Below are positions 55,138-64,000 of a DNA stretch of 64,000 nucleotides, in pieces. The notes beneath the pieces are model-generated. The model was not told the origin of the DNA, did not search any database, and saw nothing but the letters and a program-made list of their open reading frames with translations. The position numbers and the translations under genes were made by a program. The number at the start of each line of letters is the position of its first letter. Within the stretch, counting starts at the first letter, position 1. This DNA is from Azorhizobium sp965227945 (GTDB taxonomy: Bacteria; Pseudomonadota; Alphaproteobacteria; Rhizobiales; Xanthobacteraceae). The stretch lies in assembly GCA_965227945.1 (NCBI GenBank), contig CBDDGQ010000005.1:868001-932000 (forward strand), read 5' to 3'.

Positions 55138-56961
55138 ATGTGCGGCATCATCGGAATTCTCGGGACCGGGCCGGTTGCCGAGGACGTTATCGACGCCCTG
55201 AAGCGGCTTGAGTATCGCGGTTATGACTCCGCCGGCATCGCCACCCTGGAAGGCGGCCACATCGCCATCTGCCGTGCCGAGGGGAAGCTGCGCAATCTCG
55301 ACCAGAAGCTGCACCGCCATCCGCTCAAAGGCCACACCGCCATCGGCCACACCCGCTGGGCCACCCACGGCAAGCCCACCGAGCGCAATGCCCACCCCCA
55401 CTCAGGCAAGAAGGTGGCGGTGGTGCACAATGGCATCATCGAGAATTTCCGCGCCCTGAAGGAAGAGCTGACCGCTGGCGGCGCCCATTTCCTCAGCGAG
55501 ACCGACACCGAAGTGGTGGCGCTGCTGGTGGATCGCGAGCTGCGCGCCGGCCGGACCCCGGCGGAGGCGGTGGCGCTCGTTCTGCCGCGCCTCAAGGGGG
55601 CGTTTGCCCTGGCCTTCCTGTTTGAGGGCGAGGACGATCTGCTGATTGCCGCCCGCAAGGGCTCGCCTTTAGCCATCGGCTACGGGCGGGGCCAGATGTA
55701 CCTGGGCTCCGACGCCATCGCGCTCGGCCTGTTCACCGACGAGATCGTCTATCTGGAAGAGGGCGACTGGGCGATCCTCACCCGCGAGGGCGTGGAGATC
55801 CACGACGTCGATAATGCGGTGGTCCAGCGCACGGTGCTGAAGGTCCCGGCCAGTTCGATCATGGTGGACAAGGGCAACCACCGTCACTTCATGGCCAAGG
55901 AAATCTACGAGCAGCCCGAGGCCATCGCCCACACCTTCGGCCATTATCTTGATCTGGCGCTGGAGACAGTGACCCTGCCGGAGCTGCCGTTCGATCTGGC
56001 GGAGGTGACCAACATCTCCATCACCGCCTGTGGCACGGCCCTCTATGCGGGCGCGGTGGCCGAATATTGGTTCGAGCGGTTCGCCCGCATTCCGGTGAGC
56101 ATCGATATCGCCTCGGAGTTCCGCTATCGCGAGACGCCGTTGCTGCCGGGCGGTGTGACCATCGTCATTTCCCAGTCCGGTGAGACCGCCGATACCCTGG
56201 CCTCCCTGCGATACGCCAAGGAGCAGGGTCAGAAGGTGGTGGCGGTGGTCAATGTCCCCACCAGCACCATTGCCCGCGAGGCGGATCTGGTGCTGCCGAT
56301 CCTGGCCGGGGTGGAGATCGGGGTGGCCTCCACGAAAGCCTTCACCTGCCAATTGGCGACGCTGTTGTGCCTGGCGGTGGCTTCGGGCCGCGCGCGTGGC
56401 CATCTGTCTGCCGAGGACGAGCACAAACTGGTGCGGGGCATGATCGAGGTGCCTCGGCTGATGACCGAGGCGCTGAAGCTGTCGCCCGAGATCGAGCTTT
56501 TGGCCCGCTCCCTGGCGAAGGCGCAGGACGTTCTCTATCTCGGCCGCGGCACCAATTATCCGCTCGCCATGGAAGGGGCCTTGAAGCTCAAGGAGATCTC
56601 CTACATCCACGCCGAAGGCTATGCCGGCGGCGAGCTGAAGCACGGCCCCATCGCTTTGATCGACGAGAAGATGCCGGTGGTGGTCATCGCCCCTTACGAC
56701 CGGGTGTTCGACAAGACGGTGTCGAACATGGAGGAAGTGGCAGCGCGTGGGGGGCGGATCATTCTCATCACCGACCCCAGGGGCGCGGAGATGGCGCATG
56801 CGGCGGCGTTGCAGAAGCTGATCTTGCCGGAGATGCCGGCCACGGTTGCGCCGCTGGTCTATTCCATCCCGGTGCAGCTGATCGCCTATCATACGGCAGT
56901 CATCATGGGCACCGACGTGGATCAGCCGCGCAACCTGGCGAAGTCGGTGACGGTGGAGTGA
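55138..56961 (+). CDS. glmS: Glucosamine-6-phosphate synthase
   Basis: This 607-residue amidotransferase starts MCGIIGILG: after Met removal, the Cys acts as the N-terminal nucleophile of the glutaminase domain (1-240). Two SIS isomerase domains follow (about 285-600), and the sequence ends QPRNLAKSVTVE as expected. It converts fructose-6-phosphate and glutamine to glucosamine-6-phosphate. An upstream in-frame ATG at 55054 is rejected because the nucleophile must be at position 2. No glmS ribozyme was recognised. With glmU it forms the UDP-GlcNAc supply unit. Confidence 0.96.
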   Translation: MCGIIGILGTGPVAEDVIDALKRLEYRGYDSAGIATLEGGHIAICRAEGKLRNLDQKLHRHPLKGHTAIGHTRWATHGKPTERNAHPHSGKKVAVVHNGIIENFRALKEELTAGGAHFLSETDTEVVALLVDRELRAGRTPAEAVALVLPRLKGAFALAFLFEGEDDLLIAARKGSPLAIGYGRGQMYLGSDAIALGLFTDEIVYLEEGDWAILTREGVEIHDVDNAVVQRTVLKVPASSIMVDKGNHRHFMAKEIYEQPEAIAHTFGHYLDLALETVTLPELPFDLAEVTNISITACGTALYAGAVAEYWFERFARIPVSIDIASEFRYRETPLLPGGVTIVISQSGETADTLASLRYAKEQGQKVVAVVNVPTSTIAREADLVLPILAGVEIGVASTKAFTCQLATLLCLAVASGRARGHLSAEDEHKLVRGMIEVPRLMTEALKLSPEIELLARSLAKAQDVLYLGRGTNYPLAMEGALKLKEISYIHAEGYAGGELKHGPIALIDEKMPVVVIAPYDRVFDKTVSNMEEVAARGGRIILITDPRGAEMAHAAALQKLILPEMPATVAPLVYSIPVQLIAYHTAVIMGTDVDQPRNLAKSVTVE

Positions 56962-56968
56962 GCAGGCG

Positions 56969-57370
56969 ATGAAGAAGACCTACTTCGGCAGCTGCCACTG
57001 TGGCGCCGTCCGCTTCGAGGCCGACATCGACCTCGAAGCCGGCACCAATAAGTGCAACTGCTCCATTTGCACCAAGACGCGCAATTGGAACGCCCTGATT
57101 AAGCCGGACGCCTTCCGCCTGCTGGCGGGGGCCGAAGCGCTTCAGGACTACCAGTTCGGGCACAATATCGGGCACCATCTGTTCTGCAGGACTTGCGGGG
57201 TGCGCGGGTTCGCCCGCGGCCATCATCCACAGATCGGCGACTATGTGACGGTGCAACTGGCAGCGCTCGACACGGCGGAGCCGCAGGAATTGATCGCGGC
57301 GCCGGTGCGCTATGCCAACGGGCGCGAAAACGACTGGATGCACGTCCCGGCCGAAACCCGCCACCTCTGA
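56969..57370 (+). CDS. GFA-family zinc protein (CENP-V/GFA domain)
   Basis: This 133-residue protein has the GFA zinc-binding cysteines: Cys9 and Cys11 (SCHCG), Cys29, Cys31 and Cys34 (CNCSIC), Cys73 and Cys76 (CRTCG). The family is named after glutathione-dependent formaldehyde-activating enzyme, but most members have no proven activity, so this one is best called a zinc-binding GFA protein. It starts seven bases after the glmS stop, so it is probably co-transcribed. Confidence 0.88.
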   Translation: MKKTYFGSCHCGAVRFEADIDLEAGTNKCNCSICTKTRNWNALIKPDAFRLLAGAEALQDYQFGHNIGHHLFCRTCGVRGFARGHHPQIGDYVTVQLAALDTAEPQELIAAPVRYANGRENDWMHVPAETRHL

Positions 57371-57622
57371 GCGGTCCGCACCACGCTGGGGACGGGATGG
57401 CTGTCGGCCGGCTGCCAGGGGTGGCAGCGCGGCGAGGCGCTTGAAAGCAACGGGCGGCAGTCTGGGATACGACTGAAGCGTGGGACACGGCGGGGCGAAG
57501 ATCGAGATCCCCAGGCGTCGGTCTCCTTATGTAGCCGGTCCAGTGTCCGGGATTCTGCTTTCCACCGCTGTGCTGGTCGACGTGGCGATAAACGCCTTAA
57601 GGGGCTGAGATCCAGCGGCAGC

Positions 57623-58222
57623 TTACAAGCCCCCGGAATCGGAGGGCGGACGGGCCCGCGCTGCCTGGGCCGCCTGGAGCAGGGCGGCTTGCTGCTCCGG
57701 GGTGAGCGCGCGCCGGGGCACCATCCGGAACAGCACATCGCTTTCGTGGAACAGGATGATGCGACGGTCGTGCATTATCTTGCGCAGGTCGGTCCAGGCG
57801 ATGGTTGCACGGCCTTGCTCAGAACCCGTGATGAGGTGCTCGGCGGTCCAGGACAACGTGTAGGGCAGCTGCAGCGATTTCTGTTGAGCAAAGATGCGCT
57901 TGGCACCCGTTCCAATCCGATAATAGACACTGCCCAGCATCGTGATCGGCCCGGCAAGGCCGGCAATGATGGCCAGTGGCCAGATGACCTCGCCTTCGAT
58001 CGCCAGGAGGGCGATGGCGCTGGCCGTCAGTGTGGTCGCCGTCAGGAAGAACAAGCGCAAAAAGCCCATGGGCGATAAGGTCGCCTTGGTTTGAACCAGC
58101 CAATAGGCATGCCTGAGGTCGTCCGACGTGAGCGTGATGTGCACGAGGACTGGCGCGCCGCTCTTCGGTGCGTCTGGGACTGCCATTTCGCTCTGGGATG
58201 CGTCGGTGTTCAGATCGGACAT
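57623..58222 (-). CDS. YcxB-like membrane protein, copy A
   Basis: This 199-residue protein has a short polar N-terminus, a pair of membrane helices (about 56-100) and a C-terminal YcxB-like domain: YTLSWTAEHLITGSEQG, then IAWTDLRKIMHDRRIILF and RMVPRRALTPEQQAALL. The paralogue 44 bases upstream has the same plan. The function is unknown. Start ATG 58222 (MSDLNTDAS) has GGAG at good spacing; the longer upstream frame is rejected. Confidence 0.8.
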   Translation of the reverse strand: MSDLNTDASQSEMAVPDAPKSGAPVLVHITLTSDDLRHAYWLVQTKATLSPMGFLRLFFLTATTLTASAIALLAIEGEVIWPLAIIAGLAGPITMLGSVYYRIGTGAKRIFAQQKSLQLPYTLSWTAEHLITGSEQGRATIAWTDLRKIMHDRRIILFHESDVLFRMVPRRALTPEQQAALLQAAQAARARPPSDSGGL

Positions 58223-58266
58223 GACGGCTCCGGAAGGCTCATGAGCGCGAGGGGCGGGTGCCGGCG

Positions 58267-58815
58267 TCACGCGGCCGATGCGGCAGGGGGGCGCGCCACG
58301 CCGTCGGGCGCCAGGCGCAGCAGGTCCGCCTGCTGGGCGGGGGTGAGGCAGCGGCGCGGCACGGTCTGGAAACGGGAGTCGCTCTCGCACAACAAGATCA
58401 CCTTGTCGTTGTGCAGCACCTTGGTCAGATCGCTCCAGGGCAGGCTGGCGTCCACCTGCTCGGAGCGGGTGCCGAAGCCCTCAGGGGTCCAGGACAAAGT
58501 GAAGGGCCGTTGCAGGGACTTCTGCTGGGCAAAGGCCCGCTGGGCCGCGCGTGCGTTTTGGCGGGCGGCCAGCGCCACCAGCATGAACGGAAACAACACA
58601 GCGAACATGAGGGTCGGGGTCCAGGAGATCGCGACGCCTTGCAGATAATTGATGCCGGTCCCGATCGCCGCGAGGATGGTCAGAAAGAACACCTTCAGCA
58701 GCCCCACTGGCGTGAGCGTCGCCTTGCGCTGGATCAGCCAATAGGCCTGTTTCACGTCAGATTCCGTCAGGGTGATGGTCGCTGAATGGGACGTCTCGGG
58801 GCAAATGTCCTGCAT
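58267..58815 (-). CDS. YcxB-like membrane protein, copy B
   Basis: A 182-residue paralogue of copy A: a polar N-terminus, the shared block ITLTESDVKQAYWLIQRKATL, two membrane helices (about 40-85) and a YcxB-like C-terminal domain with FTLSWTPEGFGTRSEQ, PWSDLTKVLHNDKVILL and VPRRCLTPAQQADLL. Start ATG 58815 (MQDICPETS) has GGAG seven bases upstream and fits better than ATG 58839 or 58857. First gene of the tandem pair, which is probably one operon. Confidence 0.8.
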   Translation of the reverse strand: MQDICPETSHSATITLTESDVKQAYWLIQRKATLTPVGLLKVFFLTILAAIGTGINYLQGVAISWTPTLMFAVLFPFMLVALAARQNARAAQRAFAQQKSLQRPFTLSWTPEGFGTRSEQVDASLPWSDLTKVLHNDKVILLCESDSRFQTVPRRCLTPAQQADLLRLAPDGVARPPAASAA

Positions 58816-58949
58816 CAAGACTCCATTCGTCACCCACATCTCTAGCGCAGAGAGCATGAGCGGTGCGGTGAATGCAAGGTGATGCGGGCGAAAGTCTGAA
58901 CACGACCTGGGAAGACTTGTCGTGCGGCGGTCTATATTACCGCCCTGTT

Positions 58950-59363
58950 CTATTCCGATGGCCGCGTGACGATGAACGCCGCCAGGCCGGCGAAGAACAG
59001 GCCCAGCCCCCACAGCACCGCTATCGGCGAACCCACGTACCAGGCGGCGGTCCAGCTGCCGACGAAGCTCATCAGCGAGAACGCCTTCACCACCAAGGGA
59101 ATTGCGCCGGTCTGCTGCCAGCGCACCACACTCGGCCCCAAATAGCGGTTGGCCAAAAGCCACGCCTCGAAGCGGGGCGAGGTGCGCGCGAAGCACCAGG
59201 CGGCCCCGATCAGGAAGATGGTGGCCGGCATCATGGGCACGACCATGCCAATAGCCCCCAGCACCAGGCACACGACTCCCACGCCGAAGACCAGCCGCTG
59301 CATCACCAACTGACGGAACATGGTGGCCGCAAAGGGGGGACGCTCAGTGGGATTGGGGGGCAC
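58950..59363 (-). CDS. DUF454 (YbaN-like) inner membrane protein
   Basis: This 137-residue protein has about four hydrophobic helices, with the DUF454 pattern GVVCLVLGAIGMVVPMMPATIF quoted by its conserved core (LGxIGxVxPxxPTxxF-like) followed by CFARTSPRFEAWLL. The function is unknown. GTG 59363 is the favoured start, with TAAGG seven bases upstream; ATG 59321 is an alternative. It lies 45 bases downstream of recG on the same strand. Confidence 0.82.
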   Translation of the reverse strand: MPPNPTERPPFAATMFRQLVMQRLVFGVGVVCLVLGAIGMVVPMMPATIFLIGAAWCFARTSPRFEAWLLANRYLGPSVVRWQQTGAIPLVVKAFSLMSFVGSWTAAWYVGSPIAVLWGLGLFFAGLAAFIVTRPSE

Positions 59364-59408
59364 TATGGAGCCTTAAGCTGGCGCAGGATGTCGGGCGACC
59401 TTGGCCCC

Positions 59409-61502
<2,094 letters not shown>

Positions 61503-61643
61503 GCGCGCCGACCGTGACCGAGCGGCCGGCGGGAGGCAAGGGGATGGTGCGTCTGCGGGCGGGGCGTCCACCGGAACCGCGTTAAGCAGGTGCAATCCGC
61601 CCCCGCCCCGCCTTACACTGCCGCCGGGATGGGCGAGGGCGAG

Positions 61644-62297
61644 ATGAGCGACAGCGACGCGGAACGCGCGGAACGGGCCGCCTTCATCCTGGGGCTGCGC
61701 GGGCGCGGCATTCGGGATGTGGCGGTGCTGCGAGCCATGGAACTGGTCCCGCGCGCCCTGTTCGTGGATCCCACCTTGCGCCGCCACGCCTATGAGGATG
61801 TCGCGCTGCCCATCGCCTGCGGCCAGACCATGTCGCAGCCCAGCCTGGTCGCGGCCATGACCGAGGCGCTGGCGCTCACCGCCGAGCATTCGGTCCTGGA
61901 GATCGGCACCGGCAGCGGCTATCAGGCGGCCGTGCTGTCGCATCTGGCGTCCCAGGTGGTGACCATGGATCGCTACCGGGCGCTGGTGAGCGAAGCCCAG
62001 GTGCGCTTCAAGGTTCTGGGCTTGCGCAACGTCACGGCCCTGGTGGGCGACGGCACCGCGGGCTTGGCCGCGCGCGCTCCGTATGATCGGATCATCGTGA
62101 CGGCGGCCGGCCCCGATGTTCCACGCGCCCTGGTGGATCAATTGAAGCCGGGGGGCCTTCTGGTCGCGCCCATCGGCGAGGCCCGGCAGGTGCAGACGCT
62201 GCGGCTGTTCTCCAAGGAGCCATCGGGCCTGGTGGCCAGGGATTTGATGGCGGTGCGGTTCGTGCCGTTGGTCCCAGGGGTGGCGGCCACCCTGTAG
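61644..62297 (+). CDS. pcm: Protein-L-isoaspartate O-methyltransferase
   Basis: This 217-residue enzyme repairs isoaspartyl residues in damaged proteins using SAM. It has all PIMT landmarks: HAYEDVALPIACGQTMSQP (the Ser in this loop is the family's catalytic-site residue), SAM motif I VLEIGTGSGYQAAV at 84-97, and IIVTAAGPDVPRALVDQL. Start ATG 61644 (MSDSDAER) has GAGGG upstream. In many proteobacteria pcm lies beside surE; here it is next to recG instead. Confidence 0.93.
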   Translation: MSDSDAERAERAAFILGLRGRGIRDVAVLRAMELVPRALFVDPTLRRHAYEDVALPIACGQTMSQPSLVAAMTEALALTAEHSVLEIGTGSGYQAAVLSHLASQVVTMDRYRALVSEAQVRFKVLGLRNVTALVGDGTAGLAARAPYDRIIVTAAGPDVPRALVDQLKPGGLLVAPIGEARQVQTLRLFSKEPSGLVARDLMAVRFVPLVPGVAATL

Positions 62298-62713
62298 CGC
62301 GGCCCGCCCCTATGGCCGGCGACAGATTGCGATTTCAGGGATGGCGGCGTCTTGGTTCAGAACGAAGACGCCCCCGCCTGCGCCAAGAATCCAAAACGAC
62401 ACATGGGCCACGTAGTTTGCCAAGGGCGAATGCGTGTTGATGTTCCGTCCGATGCCGGGGGCGACCATCCGGACGTTCACACCTTGATGGCTGATCATCA
62501 TTGACGGTACCCGGCCGGGCCGTTCGGAAGGGGCCGGCGGCTCTCGCGCGGCCCGCGTGTCGCGATGGCGCATGGATGGTGAGCCGGCATCTCTGCCGGA
62601 GGGTTGGAACGCCTGCGCGATTCCGCCCCGCAAGGCTTGGCCCTCGCTTCATTGCGCCGGTTGCTGCGATGCTCTACCAACACGATCTCGTGGTCAGGTC
62701 GAAGGGATTGGCC
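62298..62713. other. Intergenic region between pcm and the lipoprotein hydrolase
   Basis: About 415 bases. The only coding candidate is a 63-residue minus-strand frame (62310-62501), listed separately. Nothing else was recognised. Confidence 0.4.
62310..62501 (-). CDS. Doubtful small protein
   Basis: A 63-residue frame from ATG 62501 to TAG 62310, with fairly high G+C at third positions (by eye about 70%, lower than neighbouring genes) and one hydrophobic segment (VAHVSFWILGAGGGVFVL). There is no ribosome binding site and no family is recognised. It could easily be a chance frame. Confidence 0.22.
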   Translation of the reverse strand: MMISHQGVNVRMVAPGIGRNINTHSPLANYVAHVSFWILGAGGGVFVLNQDAAIPEIAICRRP

Positions 62714-63979
62714 GTGGTCTTGGCTCAACGGCTGATGGCGCTGGCCGCAAGCGTGCTGCTCTCGCTGGCGCTGGCCGCGTGTGCCGGTCGCCCGGCAGGC
62801 GTGCTGATTCCGGTCACCAGCGAGGTCGCCGGCACCAGCAAGGTGGCGATGGTGGTCGCCACCACCCGCGCCCGCGCCGATGGTCCCGACATGTTCACCG
62901 GCGAGCGCGGCAAGGTGGCCAGCTTCGCCGAGATCACCGTTTCTCTGCCACCGGACAACGCCCGCCAGATCGGCGAGGTGCAATGGCCGCGCAGCGTGCC
63001 GGGCAATCCCGCGACCGATTTCGTGGTCGCCTCCGCCAGCGACCTGAACCGCGCGCAGGCCCTGGCCTGGCTGCACAAGGATGTGGCCAAGCGCCCGCAA
63101 CGGCAGGTGCTGGTCTTCATTCACGGCTACAACAGCCGGTTCGACGATGCCGTCTTCCGCTTTGCCCAGATCGTCCATGATTCCGGGGCGGACGTGACGC
63201 CGGTGCTGTTCACCTGGCCGTCGCGCGGCAGCCTGTTGGCCTATGGCTATGATCGCGAGAGCGCCGTCTATTCCAGAGACGCGCTGGAGGATCTTCTGGC
63301 CGGGCTGGCCAACGACCCGGCGGTCGGGGAGATTTCCATCCTGGCCCATTCCATGGGCAATTGGCTGACCTTCGAGGCGCTGCGCCAAATGGGCATCCGC
63401 CGGGGACACATTCCGGCGAAGATCAAGCACGTGATGCTGGCGGCCCCCGACGTGGACGTGGACATCTTCGGCGCGCAGTGGCGCGATCTGGGGGAGCCGA
63501 CGCCAGACGTGACCGTGTTCGTGTCACAGGATGATCGAGCCCTGCAAGTCTCCCAAAGGGTCTGGGGCTCCAAGGCCCGCCTGGGGCAGGTGGACCCGTC
63601 CGTTGAGCCGTATCGGAGCGAGTTTCTGGCCCGCAAGATCAACGTGCTCGACCTGACCAAGCTCAACACCAGCGATGGGCTCAATCACGGCAAGTTCGCC
63701 GAGAGCCCCGGCGTGGTGCAATTGATCGGCGCCCGGCTGGCGCAGCAGAAGACCATCACCGACAGTCGCGAGGGGGTGGGCGACCGCATCCTGCAGGTCA
63801 CCACCGGCGCCGCCTCCAGTATCGGGCAGGCGGCAGGATTGGTGATCTCCGCCCCGGTTGCGGTTCTGGATGGCAACACCCGGGACAATCTTGGCGCCCA
63901 GGTGGAAAGTCTGGGCGGCACGGTGTCCGGCACCGTGGGCTCCACCACGGGGCTGGTCACCACGGGACCCAAATTCTAG
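62714..63979 (+). CDS. Lipoprotein alpha/beta hydrolase (DUF900-like)
   Basis: This 421-residue protein starts best at GTG 62714, where AAGGGA lies six bases upstream; a longer frame from 62501 looks non-coding. The N-terminus is a lipoprotein signal with lipobox LAAC (Cys23 after processing). The hydrolase domain has the DUF900 oxyanion motif FIHGYNSRFDDAVFR (His137) and the nucleophile elbow LAHSMGNW (Ser213), with DVDVD and LNHGKF as acid and His candidates. A Gly/Thr-rich tail of ~60 residues follows. Probably an envelope esterase; the substrate is unknown. Confidence 0.85.
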   Translation: MVLAQRLMALAASVLLSLALAACAGRPAGVLIPVTSEVAGTSKVAMVVATTRARADGPDMFTGERGKVASFAEITVSLPPDNARQIGEVQWPRSVPGNPATDFVVASASDLNRAQALAWLHKDVAKRPQRQVLVFIHGYNSRFDDAVFRFAQIVHDSGADVTPVLFTWPSRGSLLAYGYDRESAVYSRDALEDLLAGLANDPAVGEISILAHSMGNWLTFEALRQMGIRRGHIPAKIKHVMLAAPDVDVDIFGAQWRDLGEPTPDVTVFVSQDDRALQVSQRVWGSKARLGQVDPSVEPYRSEFLARKINVLDLTKLNTSDGLNHGKFAESPGVVQLIGARLAQQKTITDSREGVGDRILQVTTGAASSIGQAAGLVISAPVAVLDGNTRDNLGAQVESLGGTVSGTVGSTTGLVTTGPKF

Positions 63980-64000
63980 GGGCGTTCCGCGTGGTGGCAC

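Overview
This is a GC-rich chromosomal window from an alphaproteobacterium, most likely a Rhizobiales member near Xanthobacteraceae/Bradyrhizobiaceae. The evidence is gene content and order: a PIMT-like gene-tolC-popZ-valS run, an ExoR-type regulator near xthA-erpA-dgt-argS-SPOR, and Bradyrhizobium-type beta-1,3/1,6-glucan synthesis genes. No insertion sequence, prophage, integron, CRISPR array or rRNA operon was recognised. The DNA reads as a stable core chromosome with a few accessory blocks. Taxonomy is inferred from gene families, not from a marker search.

Layout. 1-12.9 kb: the 3' end of gatB, a secreted hypothetical protein, lipB, tRNA-Leu(GAG), two tandem polysaccharide deacetylases, mgtE, a membrane GGDEF-EAL protein, an isovaleryl-CoA-dehydrogenase-like gene, a YdcF-type protein, DUF3253, a GST and DUF1489. 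13-18.8 kb: two tandem chemoreceptors of identical length that share an upstream element, then a cysK-sseA sulfur operon on the minus strand. 18.9-25.6 kb: photolyase, an unrecognised 719-aa protein coupled to a DUF3592 membrane protein, tRNA-Asn(GTT), an MsbA-like ABC exporter and tRNA-Cys(GCA). 25.7-33.2 kb: a periplasmic protein with an internal duplication, a divergent PIMT-like methyltransferase, tolC, popZ and valS. 33.5-44.4 kb: exoR, an orphan BMP-family binding protein, xthA, an AlgI/AlgJ-type O-acetylation pair, erpA, dgt, argS and a SPOR-domain protein. 44.8-52.9 kb: gltA, mobA and the glucan locus. 53.1-64 kb: a TonB_C-like protein, glmU, glmS, a GFA-family gene, two tandem YcxB-like membrane proteins, DUF454, recG, pcm and a lipoprotein alpha/beta hydrolase.

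Themes. Cell-envelope carbohydrate is the strongest functional theme: glmS and glmU supply UDP-GlcNAc, two deacetylases and an MBOAT/SGNH pair modify polysaccharide, ExoR probably controls exopolysaccharide, and the NdvB/NdvC-like pair makes periplasmic beta-glucan. The rest is housekeeping: translation (gatB, valS, argS, tRNAs), cofactors (lipB, mobA, erpA), sulfur assimilation, DNA repair (photolyase, xthA, recG), cell poles and division (popZ, SPOR) and signalling (chemoreceptors, c-di-GMP).

I found no clearly new defence or mobile system. The best candidates for undescribed biology are the 719-aa/DUF3592 pair, the small lipoprotein inside the glucan locus, the tandem YcxB-like pair and the two-repeat periplasmic protein. 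All assignments come from reading translated sequence without database searches.
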